64,000 bases of DNA from Lachnospiraceae bacterium. GTDB lineage: Bacteria > Bacillota > Clostridia > Lachnospirales > Lachnospiraceae. A program made the translations under genes and the position numbers. Numbering within the stretch: position 1 is the first letter of the stretch; each line of letters opens with the position of its first letter. The notes below the pieces were generated by a model. The model worked only from the letters and a program-made list of their open reading frames with translations, was not told the DNA's origin and did no database searches. Of the stretch, positions 9,121 to 17,984 are shown in pieces. The stretch is taken from NCBI GenBank assembly GCA_016283755.1, contig JAEENO010000018.1:62001-126000 (forward strand), given 5' to 3'.

Positions 9121-9254
9121 TATGGTATAATTAACGCATATGTTAGCGTTAATTATATCCTGCTAACACAGGACGCAACCCTTTGGGTTGCGCCAGGCTC
9201 CGTACTTAGAATGCTTTATGCATTCTAAGTACTATGTTATAATTAACACATATG
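9121..9254. repeat. Triple-hairpin cassette bounded by 22-bp direct repeats
   Basis: Two direct repeats, 9121-9142 and 9233-9254, match at 20 of 22 positions and both contain TATAATTAAC. Between and within them are three inverted repeats: a perfect 12-bp stem at 9126-9137/9146-9157, an 8-bp stem at 9174-9181/9185-9192 with a TTT loop, and a perfect 13-bp stem at 9202-9214/9220-9232. No open reading frame fits. It lies upstream of the MATE gene, so the right repeat may supply its -10 box. It could be a small insertion with target duplication or a structured leader. Confidence 0.6.
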
Positions 9255-9291
9255 ACGCCGCAGGGCAAAAACGAAATAGAGGAAGTTTAAA

Positions 9292-10671
9292 ATGTCAAAG
9301 CAACAAATCTCACAATTCGATAAAATGACCAAGACGCCGGTTATCAAGCTTATAATAATGCTTTCGATACCGACTATCATATCAATGTTAATCTCTAACA
9401 TATATAATCTTGTAGATACCAAATTCGTAGGTAAATTAGGTACATCGGCATCCGGTGCGGTAGGAATCGTATTCGGATATATGGCGATCTTACAGGCAAT
9501 AGGATTCTTATTCGGACAGGGTTCGGGTTCTATTATGTCAAGACAACTCGGTAAGCGGGACGTAGACAAAGCAAGTCGTACTGCATCTACGGGTTTTGCT
9601 TTTTCTTTTGCGTGCTCTCTTATAATAGGTTTATTAAGCCTTCTTGTTATTGATGATTTAATAATCTTCTTAGGCAGTACGCCGACTATAGCGCCGTACG
9701 CCAAGACATATATATTATTTATTATCGCTGCTGCACCTTTCGTATCGTCATCATTTACACTTAATAACATCTTAAGATATGAGGGCAAAGCTGTATTCGG
9801 AATGGCGGGTATGATGACAGGCGCACTTCTTAATATCGGGGGAGATTACCTTTTTATGTTTAAGTTAAATATGGGAATCGCGGGCGCAGGTCTTTCCACC
9901 GCGATATCTCAGGTTGTAAGCTTTATTATATTGCTGGCTGCTTTCTTAACCCATAAGACGCAGTGTACATTATCATTAAAGCTTGTATATCTTGATTACA
10001 GACAAATCTTTAATATTATGGCGACAGGCTTCCCGAGCCTTCTTCGTCAGGCACTTAACAGTATCAGTACGATAATCCTTAATACCGAAGCAAGAGCATA
10101 CGGTGACAGTGCGGTTGCGGCAATGAGTATTGTATCCCGTGTGGGATTCTTTGTATTTGCTGTGGCAATCGGTATCGGACAGGGCTTCCAGCCTGTATCC
10201 GCATTTAATTACGGTGCAGGTAAGCATGATCGCGTGAGAAAAGCATTCTTTACTACTGTAGTTTTGTCTGAACTTACAATGCTTGTATTCAGTATATTTG
10301 TATTCTTTAACGCGGGCGATATCGTCTGGCGTTTCCGTGAGGATATGGAGGTTGTCAAGGTCGGAACAAGAGCACTTCAGCTTTATGTCTTGGCGCAGGT
10401 TACATTGCCACCTTCAATGTCTTGTGAGATGCTTTACCAGAGTACGGGAAGACGACTCGGTGCAACCATACTTTCCGCGATGCGAAGCGGAATCTTCTTC
10501 ATACCGGCGCTTCTTATATTGTCAAGAATAAGAGGTTTGGCGGGAATCCAGGAGGCACAGCCATTGGCCTTCTTACTGTCCTTCCCGGTATCGATTATTT
10601 TCATAATAGTTTATTTTAAGAAATACGGTGAAAAAGCGCAGAAAGCAAGGCAAGAGCGCGCTTTAAGATAG
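9292..10671 (+). CDS. MATE family efflux transporter
   Basis: A 459-residue membrane protein with about 12 hydrophobic helices arranged as two related halves, exporting cationic drugs or metabolites with Na+ or H+ exchange. Family features include the N-terminal TPVIKLIIMLSIPTIISML, the TKFVGKLG segment, QGSGSIMSRQLG, and GIGQGFQPVSAFNYGAG in the second half. The GAGGAAG site before the ATG at 9292 fixes the start. It stands between the hairpin cassette and the GTPase fusion gene, which begins 22 bp later, so the two may share a transcript. Substrate unknown. Confidence 0.9.
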   Translation: MSKQQISQFDKMTKTPVIKLIIMLSIPTIISMLISNIYNLVDTKFVGKLGTSASGAVGIVFGYMAILQAIGFLFGQGSGSIMSRQLGKRDVDKASRTASTGFAFSFACSLIIGLLSLLVIDDLIIFLGSTPTIAPYAKTYILFIIAAAPFVSSSFTLNNILRYEGKAVFGMAGMMTGALLNIGGDYLFMFKLNMGIAGAGLSTAISQVVSFIILLAAFLTHKTQCTLSLKLVYLDYRQIFNIMATGFPSLLRQALNSISTIILNTEARAYGDSAVAAMSIVSRVGFFVFAVAIGIGQGFQPVSAFNYGAGKHDRVRKAFFTTVVLSELTMLVFSIFVFFNAGDIVWRFREDMEVVKVGTRALQLYVLAQVTLPPSMSCEMLYQSTGRRLGATILSAMRSGIFFIPALLILSRIRGLAGIQEAQPLAFLLSFPVSIIFIIVYFKKYGEKAQKARQERALR

Positions 10672-10693
10672 ATTATACGAAAAGGGTAACATA

Positions 10694-13405
10694 TTGAATA
10701 ACGTCGTAATGGGAATCCTTGCGCATGTCGATGCGGGTAAGACGACTCTTTCCGAGTGCCTTTTATACCACGCGAATGTCATTAAGACGATGGGTCGTGT
10801 AGATAAGAAGGATGCTTACCTTGATACGGATGAAGCGGAGAAAATGCGCGGAATTACAATTTATGCGAAGCAGGCGGAGCTTAACCTTGAGGGTAGAGCT
10901 TTTACACTGCTTGATACACCGGGACATGTCGACTTTTCTCCTGAGACGGAGAGAGTATTACAGGTCCTGGATATTTGTGTGCTTGTAATTTCCGGAGCAT
11001 CGGGAGTGCAGTCCCATACGAAGACCTTGTGGAGACTTCTTCGCACATATAATGTCCCGACTATAATCTTTGTTAATAAGATGGATCAGGACGGAACCGA
11101 TAAGACTAAGCTTCTTCACGAGATCAAGAAAGAATTAAGCGTAGATGCGGATGTCTTTTTTGACGGAGATAAGATTTCGAATGAATTTGTTGAGATGGCA
11201 GCAGCAACGGATGAAGCGTTACTGTCTGAATATCTCGAGGTGGGGAACCTTGATAACACTAAGATCACGGAGCTTTTTAATAAAAGTGCGGTATTCCCTG
11301 TATTCTTCGGAAGCGCATTAAAGGATATCGATGTAGATAAGCTTATCTACGGAATTACAATGCTTTCACCGGATAATAAATACGGCGATACTTTTGGTGC
11401 AAGAGTTTTTAAGATTACAAGAGATGAAGCGGGTAATCGCTTAACGCATATCAAGGTTACAGGCGGAAGCCTTAAGTTAAAGGATGTGATTCAGGGTAAG
11501 ACTCGCGAGGGCGAAGATTACTCCGCAAAGATTAACAGAATCTATATCTGCTCAGGCATAGGTAAAAGAGAGGTTACGGAAGTTCATGCGGGAGATGTCT
11601 GTACGCTTTTCGGTATAGAAGAGACTTTTATCGGCGCGGGACTTGGCTTTGAAGAGAATGAATACGAGGAATTATTAGTTCCTGTTATCGACTATGCAGT
11701 AAAATACGAAAGCAGGACAGATAAGACCAAGGTCTACTCATATCTTAAGACACTTGAAGAAGAGGAGCCTGCGTTACACGTTAATTTCGACGAAGAGACG
11801 GGTGAGATAACGGTATCTCTTATGGGTGAGGTACAGATCGAAATATTAAAGGAGACGGTTAAAAAGCGCTTCTTGATTAACATCGATTTTTCCGCAGGCA
11901 AGATTCTCTATAAAGAGACAATTAATAATAAGGTTGAAGGTGTTGGACACTTTGAACCGCTTCGGCACTATGCGGAAGTGCATCTTCTGATGGAACCGCT
12001 TCCTCGCGGTGAGGGTCTTATATTTGATACTGTTGCGAACGAAGATGAGCTTGCAAGAAACTGGCAGAGACTTATACTTACGCATCTTGAGGAACGTGTC
12101 CATAAAGGTGTTCTTACCGGTTCTCCCATAACGGATATGAAGATAACGCTTTGCTCCGGTAAGGCTCATCTTAAGCATACCGAAGGAGGAGACTTCAGAC
12201 AGGCAACGTATAGAGCGGTCAGAATGGGCCTTATGTGCGCGGAATCCGTATTGCTCGAGCCTTACTATAGATTCACGGTGGAAGTACCGTCAGACTCTGT
12301 AGGACGGGTTATGACAATACTTGATGAGAGACATGCGACGTTCACAAGTCCCGAGGTACAAGGCGATTATTCGGTTATCGAAGGAACAGGCCCTGTAAGC
12401 ACTTTAAACGGGCTTCAGATTGAGATTAATAAGTTTACGGGTGGACTTGGTCATTTTAATGCGGTGGTTTCGGGATACGACAAGTGTCATAACCCTGAGG
12501 AAGTAATAGAGAACCGCGCGTATAATCCGGACAGCGATCTTAAGAATCCGTCCGCATCAGTATTCTGTATGCATGGCGCGGGAGCAACGATTCCTTGGAA
12601 TGAAGTCAGGGATTATATGCATATACCGTTCATGTCGGAATATGTAAATGAAGCCGTATTTGAACTTAAGCCGCTTTCGGAAAGCGTTAAGCAGGAATTA
12701 TCCCCTGATGAAGAAGAAAAGCAATTAAAGCAGATTTTTGAGAGCACATACGGTACCATTAAGAGTAAGTTCGACGTGGATTATATAGATAACGATAATG
12801 TGACTTATGCATGGAACGGACGCGCCAAGGCAAGACCCGAAAAAGGTCCCGTACGTCGTGAGCGTCCCGAAGACTATGATTATGAAAAAGAAGCAAAGCA
12901 TAAGCATGGCAGTAATAACACCAAGAAGGATAAATACCTTCTTGTGGACGGATATAATGTAATATTCGCCTGGCCGCTTCTTAATGATATGGCGCGTACC
13001 AACATGGACGGAGCCAGAACTTTATTGCAGGACATTTTATGCGATTATCAGGGCTTTACAGGTATTAATGTAATAATTGTATATGATGCGTATAAAGTAT
13101 TGTCACATAAGGCGGAGATTACCGAGTATCGTAATATCCACGTTGTCTTTACGGCAACCGCACAAACTGCGGATGCTTATATAGAGCGCTGTGCGTACGA
13201 GATGAGCACAGAACATGATGTAACGTGCGCAACGAGTGACGGATTGGAGCAGGTAATTATAGTAGGTGCAGGATGTAAGCTTATCTCTTCAAGAGAACTC
13301 GAAAAGGAAGTTACGCGTGTAAAAGAAGAGGGAGTCAATGAATATAATAAAAAAGTAAGCGGTTCCGTAAAAGAAAGGTTGAAAATGCCGGAGAGTTTGT
13401 TATAA
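10694..13405 (+). CDS. TetM-like ribosomal GTPase fused to a YacP/Rae1-like NYN nuclease domain
   Basis: The first ~650 residues are a translational GTPase of the TetM/EF-G type: G1 AHVDAGKTT (10-18), RGIT (52-55), G3 DTPGH (74-78), G4 NKMD (128-131), then the later EF-G-like domains with GEVQIE and [13 protein letters not shown] charged linker (~690-740) leads to a C-terminal domain (~745-890) reading [25 protein letters not shown] and TSDGLEQ. These four aspartate sites match the acidic centre of NYN/PIN nucleases such as Bacillus YacP (Rae1), which cleaves mRNA in the ribosome A site. I infer a ribosome-directed factor that joins GTPase and RNase. TTG at 10694 follows AAAAGGG with good spacing; ATG at 10709 is the alternative. 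At 903 residues it is far longer than TetM (~640). Confidence 0.85.
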   Translation: MNNVVMGILAHVDAGKTTLSECLLYHANVIKTMGRVDKKDAYLDTDEAEKMRGITIYAKQAELNLEGRAFTLLDTPGHVDFSPETERVLQVLDICVLVISGASGVQSHTKTLWRLLRTYNVPTIIFVNKMDQDGTDKTKLLHEIKKELSVDADVFFDGDKISNEFVEMAAATDEALLSEYLEVGNLDNTKITELFNKSAVFPVFFGSALKDIDVDKLIYGITMLSPDNKYGDTFGARVFKITRDEAGNRLTHIKVTGGSLKLKDVIQGKTREGEDYSAKINRIYICSGIGKREVTEVHAGDVCTLFGIEETFIGAGLGFEENEYEELLVPVIDYAVKYESRTDKTKVYSYLKTLEEEEPALHVNFDEETGEITVSLMGEVQIEILKETVKKRFLINIDFSAGKILYKETINNKVEGVGHFEPLRHYAEVHLLMEPLPRGEGLIFDTVANEDELARNWQRLILTHLEERVHKGVLTGSPITDMKITLCSGKAHLKHTEGGDFRQATYRAVRMGLMCAESVLLEPYYRFTVEVPSDSVGRVMTILDERHATFTSPEVQGDYSVIEGTGPVSTLNGLQIEINKFTGGLGHFNAVVSGYDKCHNPEEVIENRAYNPDSDLKNPSASVFCMHGAGATIPWNEVRDYMHIPFMSEYVNEAVFELKPLSESVKQELSPDEEEKQLKQIFESTYGTIKSKFDVDYIDNDNVTYAWNGRAKARPEKGPVRRERPEDYDYEKEAKHKHGSNNTKKDKYLLVDGYNVIFAWPLLNDMARTNMDGARTLLQDILCDYQGFTGINVIIVYDAYKVLSHKAEITEYRNIHVVFTATAQTADAYIERCAYEMSTEHDVTCATSDGLEQVIIVGAGCKLISSRELEKEVTRVKEEGVNEYNKKVSGSVKERLKMPESLL

Positions 13406-13406
13406 T
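13379..13406 (+). promoter_or_regulatory. Sigma-A type promoter for trpS
   Basis: TTGAAA at 13379-13384, a 16-base spacer and TATAAT at 13401-13406. It overlaps the last codons of the preceding gene and lies 32 bases before the trpS start. Confidence 0.6.
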
Positions 13407-13437
13407 AGATATCAATTTACCAACAGAGGTGAGAATT

Positions 13438-14535
13438 ATGGGAAAGATTATATTAACGGGTGACCGCCCGACAGGACGCTTACATATCGGACATTATGTA
13501 GGATCCTTAAGAGAGAGAGTCGCATTACAGAACAGCGGCAAGTTTGATGAGATTTTTATAATGATAGCGGATGCGCAGGCATTGACGGATAACGCTGATA
13601 ATCCCGAGAAGATAAGGGAGAATATAATCGAGGTAGCTCTTGATTACTTATCTGCGGGACTTGATCCTGATAAATGCCACATTTTTATACAGTCACAGGT
13701 ATCCGAGCTTACAGAGCTTTCATTCTATTATATGAATCTTGTAACCGTTGCAAGATTGCAGCGTAATCCTACCGTTAAGGCAGAGATTGCGCAGAAGAAT
13801 TTTGAATTAAGTCTTCCTGTAGGATTTTTTACATATCCTATAAGCCAGGCTGCGGATATTACGCTTTTTAAGGCCGATACTGTTCCTGTAGGAGAAGACC
13901 AGCTTCCGATGATCGAGCAGACAAGAGAGATTGTAAGAAGCTTCGGCAATATCTACGGAGAGGGAATCTTGGTTGAGCCTGAAGCTTTAATTCCTAAGAA
14001 TAAGGCATGTCACCGCTTACCGGGAACTGACGGCAAGGCTAAGATGAGTAAGTCGATCGGTAACTGCATCTACCTGTCCGATTCTTCTGAAGAAGTTAAG
14101 ACCAAAGTTATGAGCATGTACACAGACCCGGATCATATCAAGGTTGAGGACCCCGGCAAGATTGAGGGCAACACGGTGTTTACTTATCTTGATGCGTTCG
14201 TTAAGGAAGATTCGTTCGAGAAGTACTTACCTGAATATAATAATCTTGATGAACTTAAGGATCATTATAGAAGAGGAGGCCTTGGCGACGTTAAGGTTAA
14301 GAAGTTCCTTATAAAAGTTCTTGAAGAGGAGCTTACACCGATTCGTGCAAGAAGAGCCGAGTACGAGAAGGATATCCGTAAGGTATATAAGATTCTTGAA
14401 GACGGAACCGCACGTGCAAGAGAAGTCGGCATGAAGACTATCGCAGAAGTAAAGCATGCGATGAGAATTGATTATTTCGAAGATACAGAATTAATCGAAT
14501 CTCAGGTACAGAAGTTTAAAGCTAAACATGAATGA
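13438..14535 (+). CDS. trpS: Tryptophan--tRNA ligase
   Basis: Class I aminoacyl-tRNA synthetase that charges tRNA-Trp. The ATP-binding motif appears as HIGHY (17-21) and the second signature as KMSKS (~202-206), with the PVGEDQ segment typical of TrpRS. Length 365 is slightly above the 330-residue bacterial norm. An in-frame GTG at 13429 is rejected because it touches the AGAGG site; the ATG at 13438 has proper spacing. It has its own promoter in the previous gene's end and a terminator 17 bp downstream. No T-box or trp leader precedes it, so it is probably constitutive. Confidence 0.95.
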   Translation: MGKIILTGDRPTGRLHIGHYVGSLRERVALQNSGKFDEIFIMIADAQALTDNADNPEKIRENIIEVALDYLSAGLDPDKCHIFIQSQVSELTELSFYYMNLVTVARLQRNPTVKAEIAQKNFELSLPVGFFTYPISQAADITLFKADTVPVGEDQLPMIEQTREIVRSFGNIYGEGILVEPEALIPKNKACHRLPGTDGKAKMSKSIGNCIYLSDSSEEVKTKVMSMYTDPDHIKVEDPGKIEGNTVFTYLDAFVKEDSFEKYLPEYNNLDELKDHYRRGGLGDVKVKKFLIKVLEEELTPIRARRAEYEKDIRKVYKILEDGTARAREVGMKTIAEVKHAMRIDYFEDTELIESQVQKFKAKHE

Positions 14536-14551
14536 TCAATAAGATAAGAAG

Positions 14552-14580
14552 ATGCAGTGCATATCGCACTGCATTTTCTA
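14552..14580. terminator. Rho-independent terminator between trpS and the EAL gene
   Basis: Perfect 9-bp stem ATGCAGTGC/GCACTGCAT (14552-14560, 14566-14574), 5-base loop, then TTTTC. It separates convergent genes; its right edge touches the end of the EAL reading frame. Confidence 0.8.
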
Positions 14581-17475
14581 TATATTCTTATTCATATATG
14601 ATTCAAAATCTTCAAGTCTCATCGGCATTGAGAAGTAGAAGCCCTGCGCCACGGTACAGCCGATACTCTTTAGAAATTCGGTCTGCTCTCTGGTTTCAAC
14701 TTCCTCCGCAACAAGATTAAACATAAGGTCACCTGCAAGTTCCGCCATGCGGCTTATTATCTTATCAGCTCTGTTATTGATATCGGATTTATAGATGTAT
14801 TTCACATCAATCTTTAAGTTATCTATCTCTGCGACTTTAAGCATATTGATGGTTGAGTAATCGCATCCGAAATCATCCATCGTGATCTTAAAGCCTTCTT
14901 TACGTAAGTTGTTAACCGCGGCAAAGACATACTTGTTATCATTATTATAGATGCCTTCCGAAATCTCGAATTCGATATACGTATGTTCAATATTGTATTT
15001 CTCGCATATCTTAAGTACGTCTTCGACAAAAAGCGGTACATAGAAGTCATACGATGACAGATTAATCGAAATAGGTACAATCTTAAGCCCTTTATCAAGA
15101 TAGCCCCGGAGCAATTTGCATACTTTTTCCAGAATATATAGATCAAGCCTCGTTATATATCCGTTTTCCTCTAAAATAGGAATGAATAACGACGGAGAGA
15201 TTGAGCCTTCTCCCGGAATGGTCCAGCGAATCAGTGCTTCTCCGCCCATGATTTTCTCATTCTCAAGATTGATCTTAGGCTGAATGTTGAAAGAGAATCC
15301 GTCTTCGGTAAAAGCTCTTTCCACATTGTTAAGAATGACACGGCGTTGCTTAAGCTGAATCTCACGGTCGTTTCCGTATACTGCAAGGTGCGGATCGCCT
15401 TGCTTCTCACAAAGTGAGCATACAAGCCCGATTAATTTCTCGTACATAAGGTCTGCCGGACAAGTATGGTCGTCGATGTTATATACCGCTACATATGTAT
15501 CAATCTTGGTATCAAGCGGAAATTCATCGATCTTCTCAAGAAACTCCGGTCCGAAAAGCTCCATTGCGTCGCATTTTGTCGGCAAGAGCGTAACAATAGT
15601 GGATGTTGAGAATTTCGTCGCGAGACCGAAAAGCTCAGGCAGACTATCTTTTATAAGCCCTGCAATGTAGTTGACTATTTCTGCCCATTTGTCGAAACCG
15701 TAGAGATCGATAATAAGGTCGCAGTTTCGGACTTTTATAGCAACAAGCGAATAGCTTACAGGCTCTGATAAGCTTAAAAGAGTCTGCATTTGCTCTGTGA
15801 AGAAGCTTAAAGTCGATAATCCGGTATCGCTGTCAACTTCAGCTTTCGCCTTATATTCGTTTGCCATCTTTTCAGCGCTTTTATACATTGCTTTGTTTCT
15901 GATTTCAAGGAAGAGCAAAAGAGCCATAAAGGAAAGTAATGTAACAAAAGCTATAATCTGAGATGAATAGGTATGAAGTATATCAAAAAACGTACGCGAG
16001 TAGTGCGTATTGTTAAGGACTAAAGCTATATCTTCTTCTATTGTTGTACGTTTTAAGTGGGTAATTGTCTTATTAAGTATTGAAAGAAGAATGGCGTCCG
16101 TGGTCTTGGATGCAATGAATACATACTGCTCGTCGTATTCAAAGGCAGAATCCATAAATAAACTGCTATACTTAGGAGAGGAAGTATAGTAGTTGAGTAC
16201 ATACTCATTGGCTATTGTAAAATCGGCTTCACCGTGGAACACGGCATCCAAAGCTTCCGTTATGTGTTCGCAGTAGTTGATCCGCAAGTTAGGATAATGT
16301 GATGCGAGGTAATGATACACATTATAGTGTGAACGCGGGATTATTGCCGTAGCATCCGAATAATTGATCGGCTGATTATCGGTTGTAACCAGTATATTGT
16401 TGATGAAGCATATCGGAAGAGTGTAGTTTATCTTGTCGTCGATTATATCCTCCGAAGAAAGTCCGACACCGAATATAAGCGGGGTGTCTATCGACAGACT
16501 TTCTGCCGGGGAATTGTTAATGTCAATTGTGACAGGATTAAAGTATATGCCGCTTATGTCTGATATTCGTTTGAGAAGATGTGGAAATAATCCTTGGAAA
16601 CTGCCATCCGAATCGAGATATCCAAGCGGTATCGCCGTTGTATAAACGCCGACGTTAAACCCTGTGTGGGTTTTGGCATATTCCGCTTCCTCACGTGTAT
16701 ATAGCGGAGCGGAAGATATCTGCCTGGAATCATAGTATTTATTGTACAGCGAGCTTATAAAGTCAGGAGTTCGTCTGATTATTGAATCATAAGCCTTGTT
16801 AAAAGCGCTCATAACATCTGCGCGCTTTGGGGAGGTAATCGCATGGTAATGACCTGTGCCTATATTGGACACAAGCTTACAGTCTGAGAATAATGTAAGG
16901 TCCGGAACAACAGCACCGTCAATTTCGCCGTTTTTCAAAGCCGTGTGAAGGCTGTAATAGTTAGGGTAGTATTTAGAGGTGAAAGATATGTTTTCATTTT
17001 CCGCAAAAGAGATAAAACGATCCTCAATGGTGGAGGCTGATTCAAAACCGATGATAAGTCCGTCGAAGTGCTCATAGTCGTTGTACCAGACGTTATTATT
17101 ATCGCTGTTAACATAGAGAAGGGAACTTACGGGCATAACAGATTCATCGGAAACAAGATATTCGTCACGAAACGGATCTTCATCGGATATTCCGATGAAA
17201 AGGGAAACAGTACCGTTCTCAAGACCTTTTAAGGCATCAGCCTTGGAACACGGAAGGAGTTTGTAATGCCACTTGGAATAGATGGAGATTTCGTCAAGGA
17301 ATTCAACACCATAGCCTGAGAAGATACCGTTTTCATAATTGATGAAATTGGTATCTTCGATATAGGCAATGATAATTGTGTTGTCGGCATACGAGGAGAC
17401 GCCGGCACATAATGCCCCCGTGAAAGATAGAATCATGGTTAAAGCAAGTAAAAGTGCAATAATTCGTCTTCTCAT
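14578..17475 (-). CDS. Membrane sensor with two SBP-like domains, degenerate GGDEF and EAL domain
   Basis: A 965-residue protein likely to hydrolyse cyclic di-GMP. Order: signal-anchor (1-31); two periplasmic-binding-protein-like domains (~33-250 and ~270-490, the second starting NVGVYTTAIPLGYLD); a membrane helix (~505-527); a diguanylate-cyclase-like region that has lost GGDEF; and an EAL domain from ~700. In the latter EALIRW (~742), SINLSS, EFEISEG, MDDFG, LKID and AEEVETREQTE are present, so the usual metal and catalytic acids seem kept. The extracytoplasmic tandem suggests it senses small ligands such as amino acids and tunes motility. It starts 23 bp after the TSCPD gene on the same strand, so the two form an operon. 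Confidence 0.88.
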   Translation of the reverse strand: MRRRIIALLLALTMILSFTGALCAGVSSYADNTIIIAYIEDTNFINYENGIFSGYGVEFLDEISIYSKWHYKLLPCSKADALKGLENGTVSLFIGISDEDPFRDEYLVSDESVMPVSSLLYVNSDNNNVWYNDYEHFDGLIIGFESASTIEDRFISFAENENISFTSKYYPNYYSLHTALKNGEIDGAVVPDLTLFSDCKLVSNIGTGHYHAITSPKRADVMSAFNKAYDSIIRRTPDFISSLYNKYYDSRQISSAPLYTREEAEYAKTHTGFNVGVYTTAIPLGYLDSDGSFQGLFPHLLKRISDISGIYFNPVTIDINNSPAESLSIDTPLIFGVGLSSEDIIDDKINYTLPICFINNILVTTDNQPINYSDATAIIPRSHYNVYHYLASHYPNLRINYCEHITEALDAVFHGEADFTIANEYVLNYYTSSPKYSSLFMDSAFEYDEQYVFIASKTTDAILLSILNKTITHLKRTTIEEDIALVLNNTHYSRTFFDILHTYSSQIIAFVTLLSFMALLLFLEIRNKAMYKSAEKMANEYKAKAEVDSDTGLSTLSFFTEQMQTLLSLSEPVSYSLVAIKVRNCDLIIDLYGFDKWAEIVNYIAGLIKDSLPELFGLATKFSTSTIVTLLPTKCDAMELFGPEFLEKIDEFPLDTKIDTYVAVYNIDDHTCPADLMYEKLIGLVCSLCEKQGDPHLAVYGNDREIQLKQRRVILNNVERAFTEDGFSFNIQPKINLENEKIMGGEALIRWTIPGEGSISPSLFIPILEENGYITRLDLYILEKVCKLLRGYLDKGLKIVPISINLSSYDFYVPLFVEDVLKICEKYNIEHTYIEFEISEGIYNNDNKYVFAAVNNLRKEGFKITMDDFGCDYSTINMLKVAEIDNLKIDVKYIYKSDINNRADKIISRMAELAGDLMFNLVAEEVETREQTEFLKSIGCTVAQGFYFSMPMRLEDFESYMNKNI

Positions 17476-17498
17476 ATGACACCGCTTTCTAATGCAGG

Positions 17499-17747
17499 TT
17501 ATGCATTAACATTCTCAAGAGCTTTGGTTAACTGATCCGCACAGCTTGTGTAGTTATCACCGCATGTGTTGCCGCGAAGAATCTCGATAACCTTGGAAAC
17601 TTCCTGACCTTCAACAAGCTTGCTTATGGCTTTTAAATTGCCGTTGCAGCCGCCGAGAAAGGTAACGTTGTGAACGATTCCGTTCTCAACATCAAAGTCA
17701 ATCTGTCTTGAGCATACGTCCTGTGTCTTGTAAGTATAGTGCTCCAT
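17499..17747 (-). CDS. TIGR03905-type TSCPD domain protein
   Basis: An 82-residue protein matching the short TSCPD-domain family (TIGR03905): FLGGCNGNLKAISKLVEG and a C-terminal TSCADQL in place of TSCPDQL, with four cysteines that could bind a metal. TSCPD domains occur at the ends of some ribonucleotide reductases, but the free-standing form has no established role. An AAGGAGG site precedes the ATG. It is the first gene of a two-gene operon with the EAL protein; a functional link between them is not evident. Confidence 0.8.
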   Translation of the reverse strand: MEHYTYKTQDVCSRQIDFDVENGIVHNVTFLGGCNGNLKAISKLVEGQEVSKVIEILRGNTCGDNYTSCADQLTKALENVNA

Positions 17748-17792
17748 GACATCCTCCTTATAATTCGTATTACGATGTAAACGTATACGTAG

Positions 17793-17821
17793 ATTATATC
17801 AAAGCATTTAATAAGTAGTAA
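17793..17821 (-). promoter_or_regulatory. Promoter of the TSCPD-EAL operon
   Basis: On the reverse strand TTACTA (17821-17816), a 17-base spacer and TATAAT (17798-17793). A perfect 10-bp palindrome ACGTATACGT at 17781-17790 lies just downstream and could be an operator. Confidence 0.5.
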
Positions 17822-17844
17822 AGCGAAAGTTTCTTGAAATTTTA

Positions 17845-17874
17845 TTGTTTATTGCCATTAACTTATGTTAATAT
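17845..17874 (+). promoter_or_regulatory. Probable secA promoter
   Basis: TTGTTT at 17845-17850, 18-base spacer, TAATAT at 17869-17874. The match is moderate. It would give a leader of about 100 bases before secA, in which I see no clear riboswitch. Confidence 0.4.
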
Positions 17875-17984
17875 AGAGAATGTAGGATTATAGGTCAGAG
17901 TATACCTTTATGCGAATTTGGCCTTTGATAGTGCATATATGAAAGATTATAGAGATAATAAATATAGATAGGAGTAAGTTTAAA

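Noticed and set aside
10694..13405. Tetracycline-resistance gene of the tet(M) class
   Set aside because: The GTPase core is similar, but the protein is about 260 residues longer with a nuclease-like domain, and no mobile element or leader peptide of tet(M) type is present.
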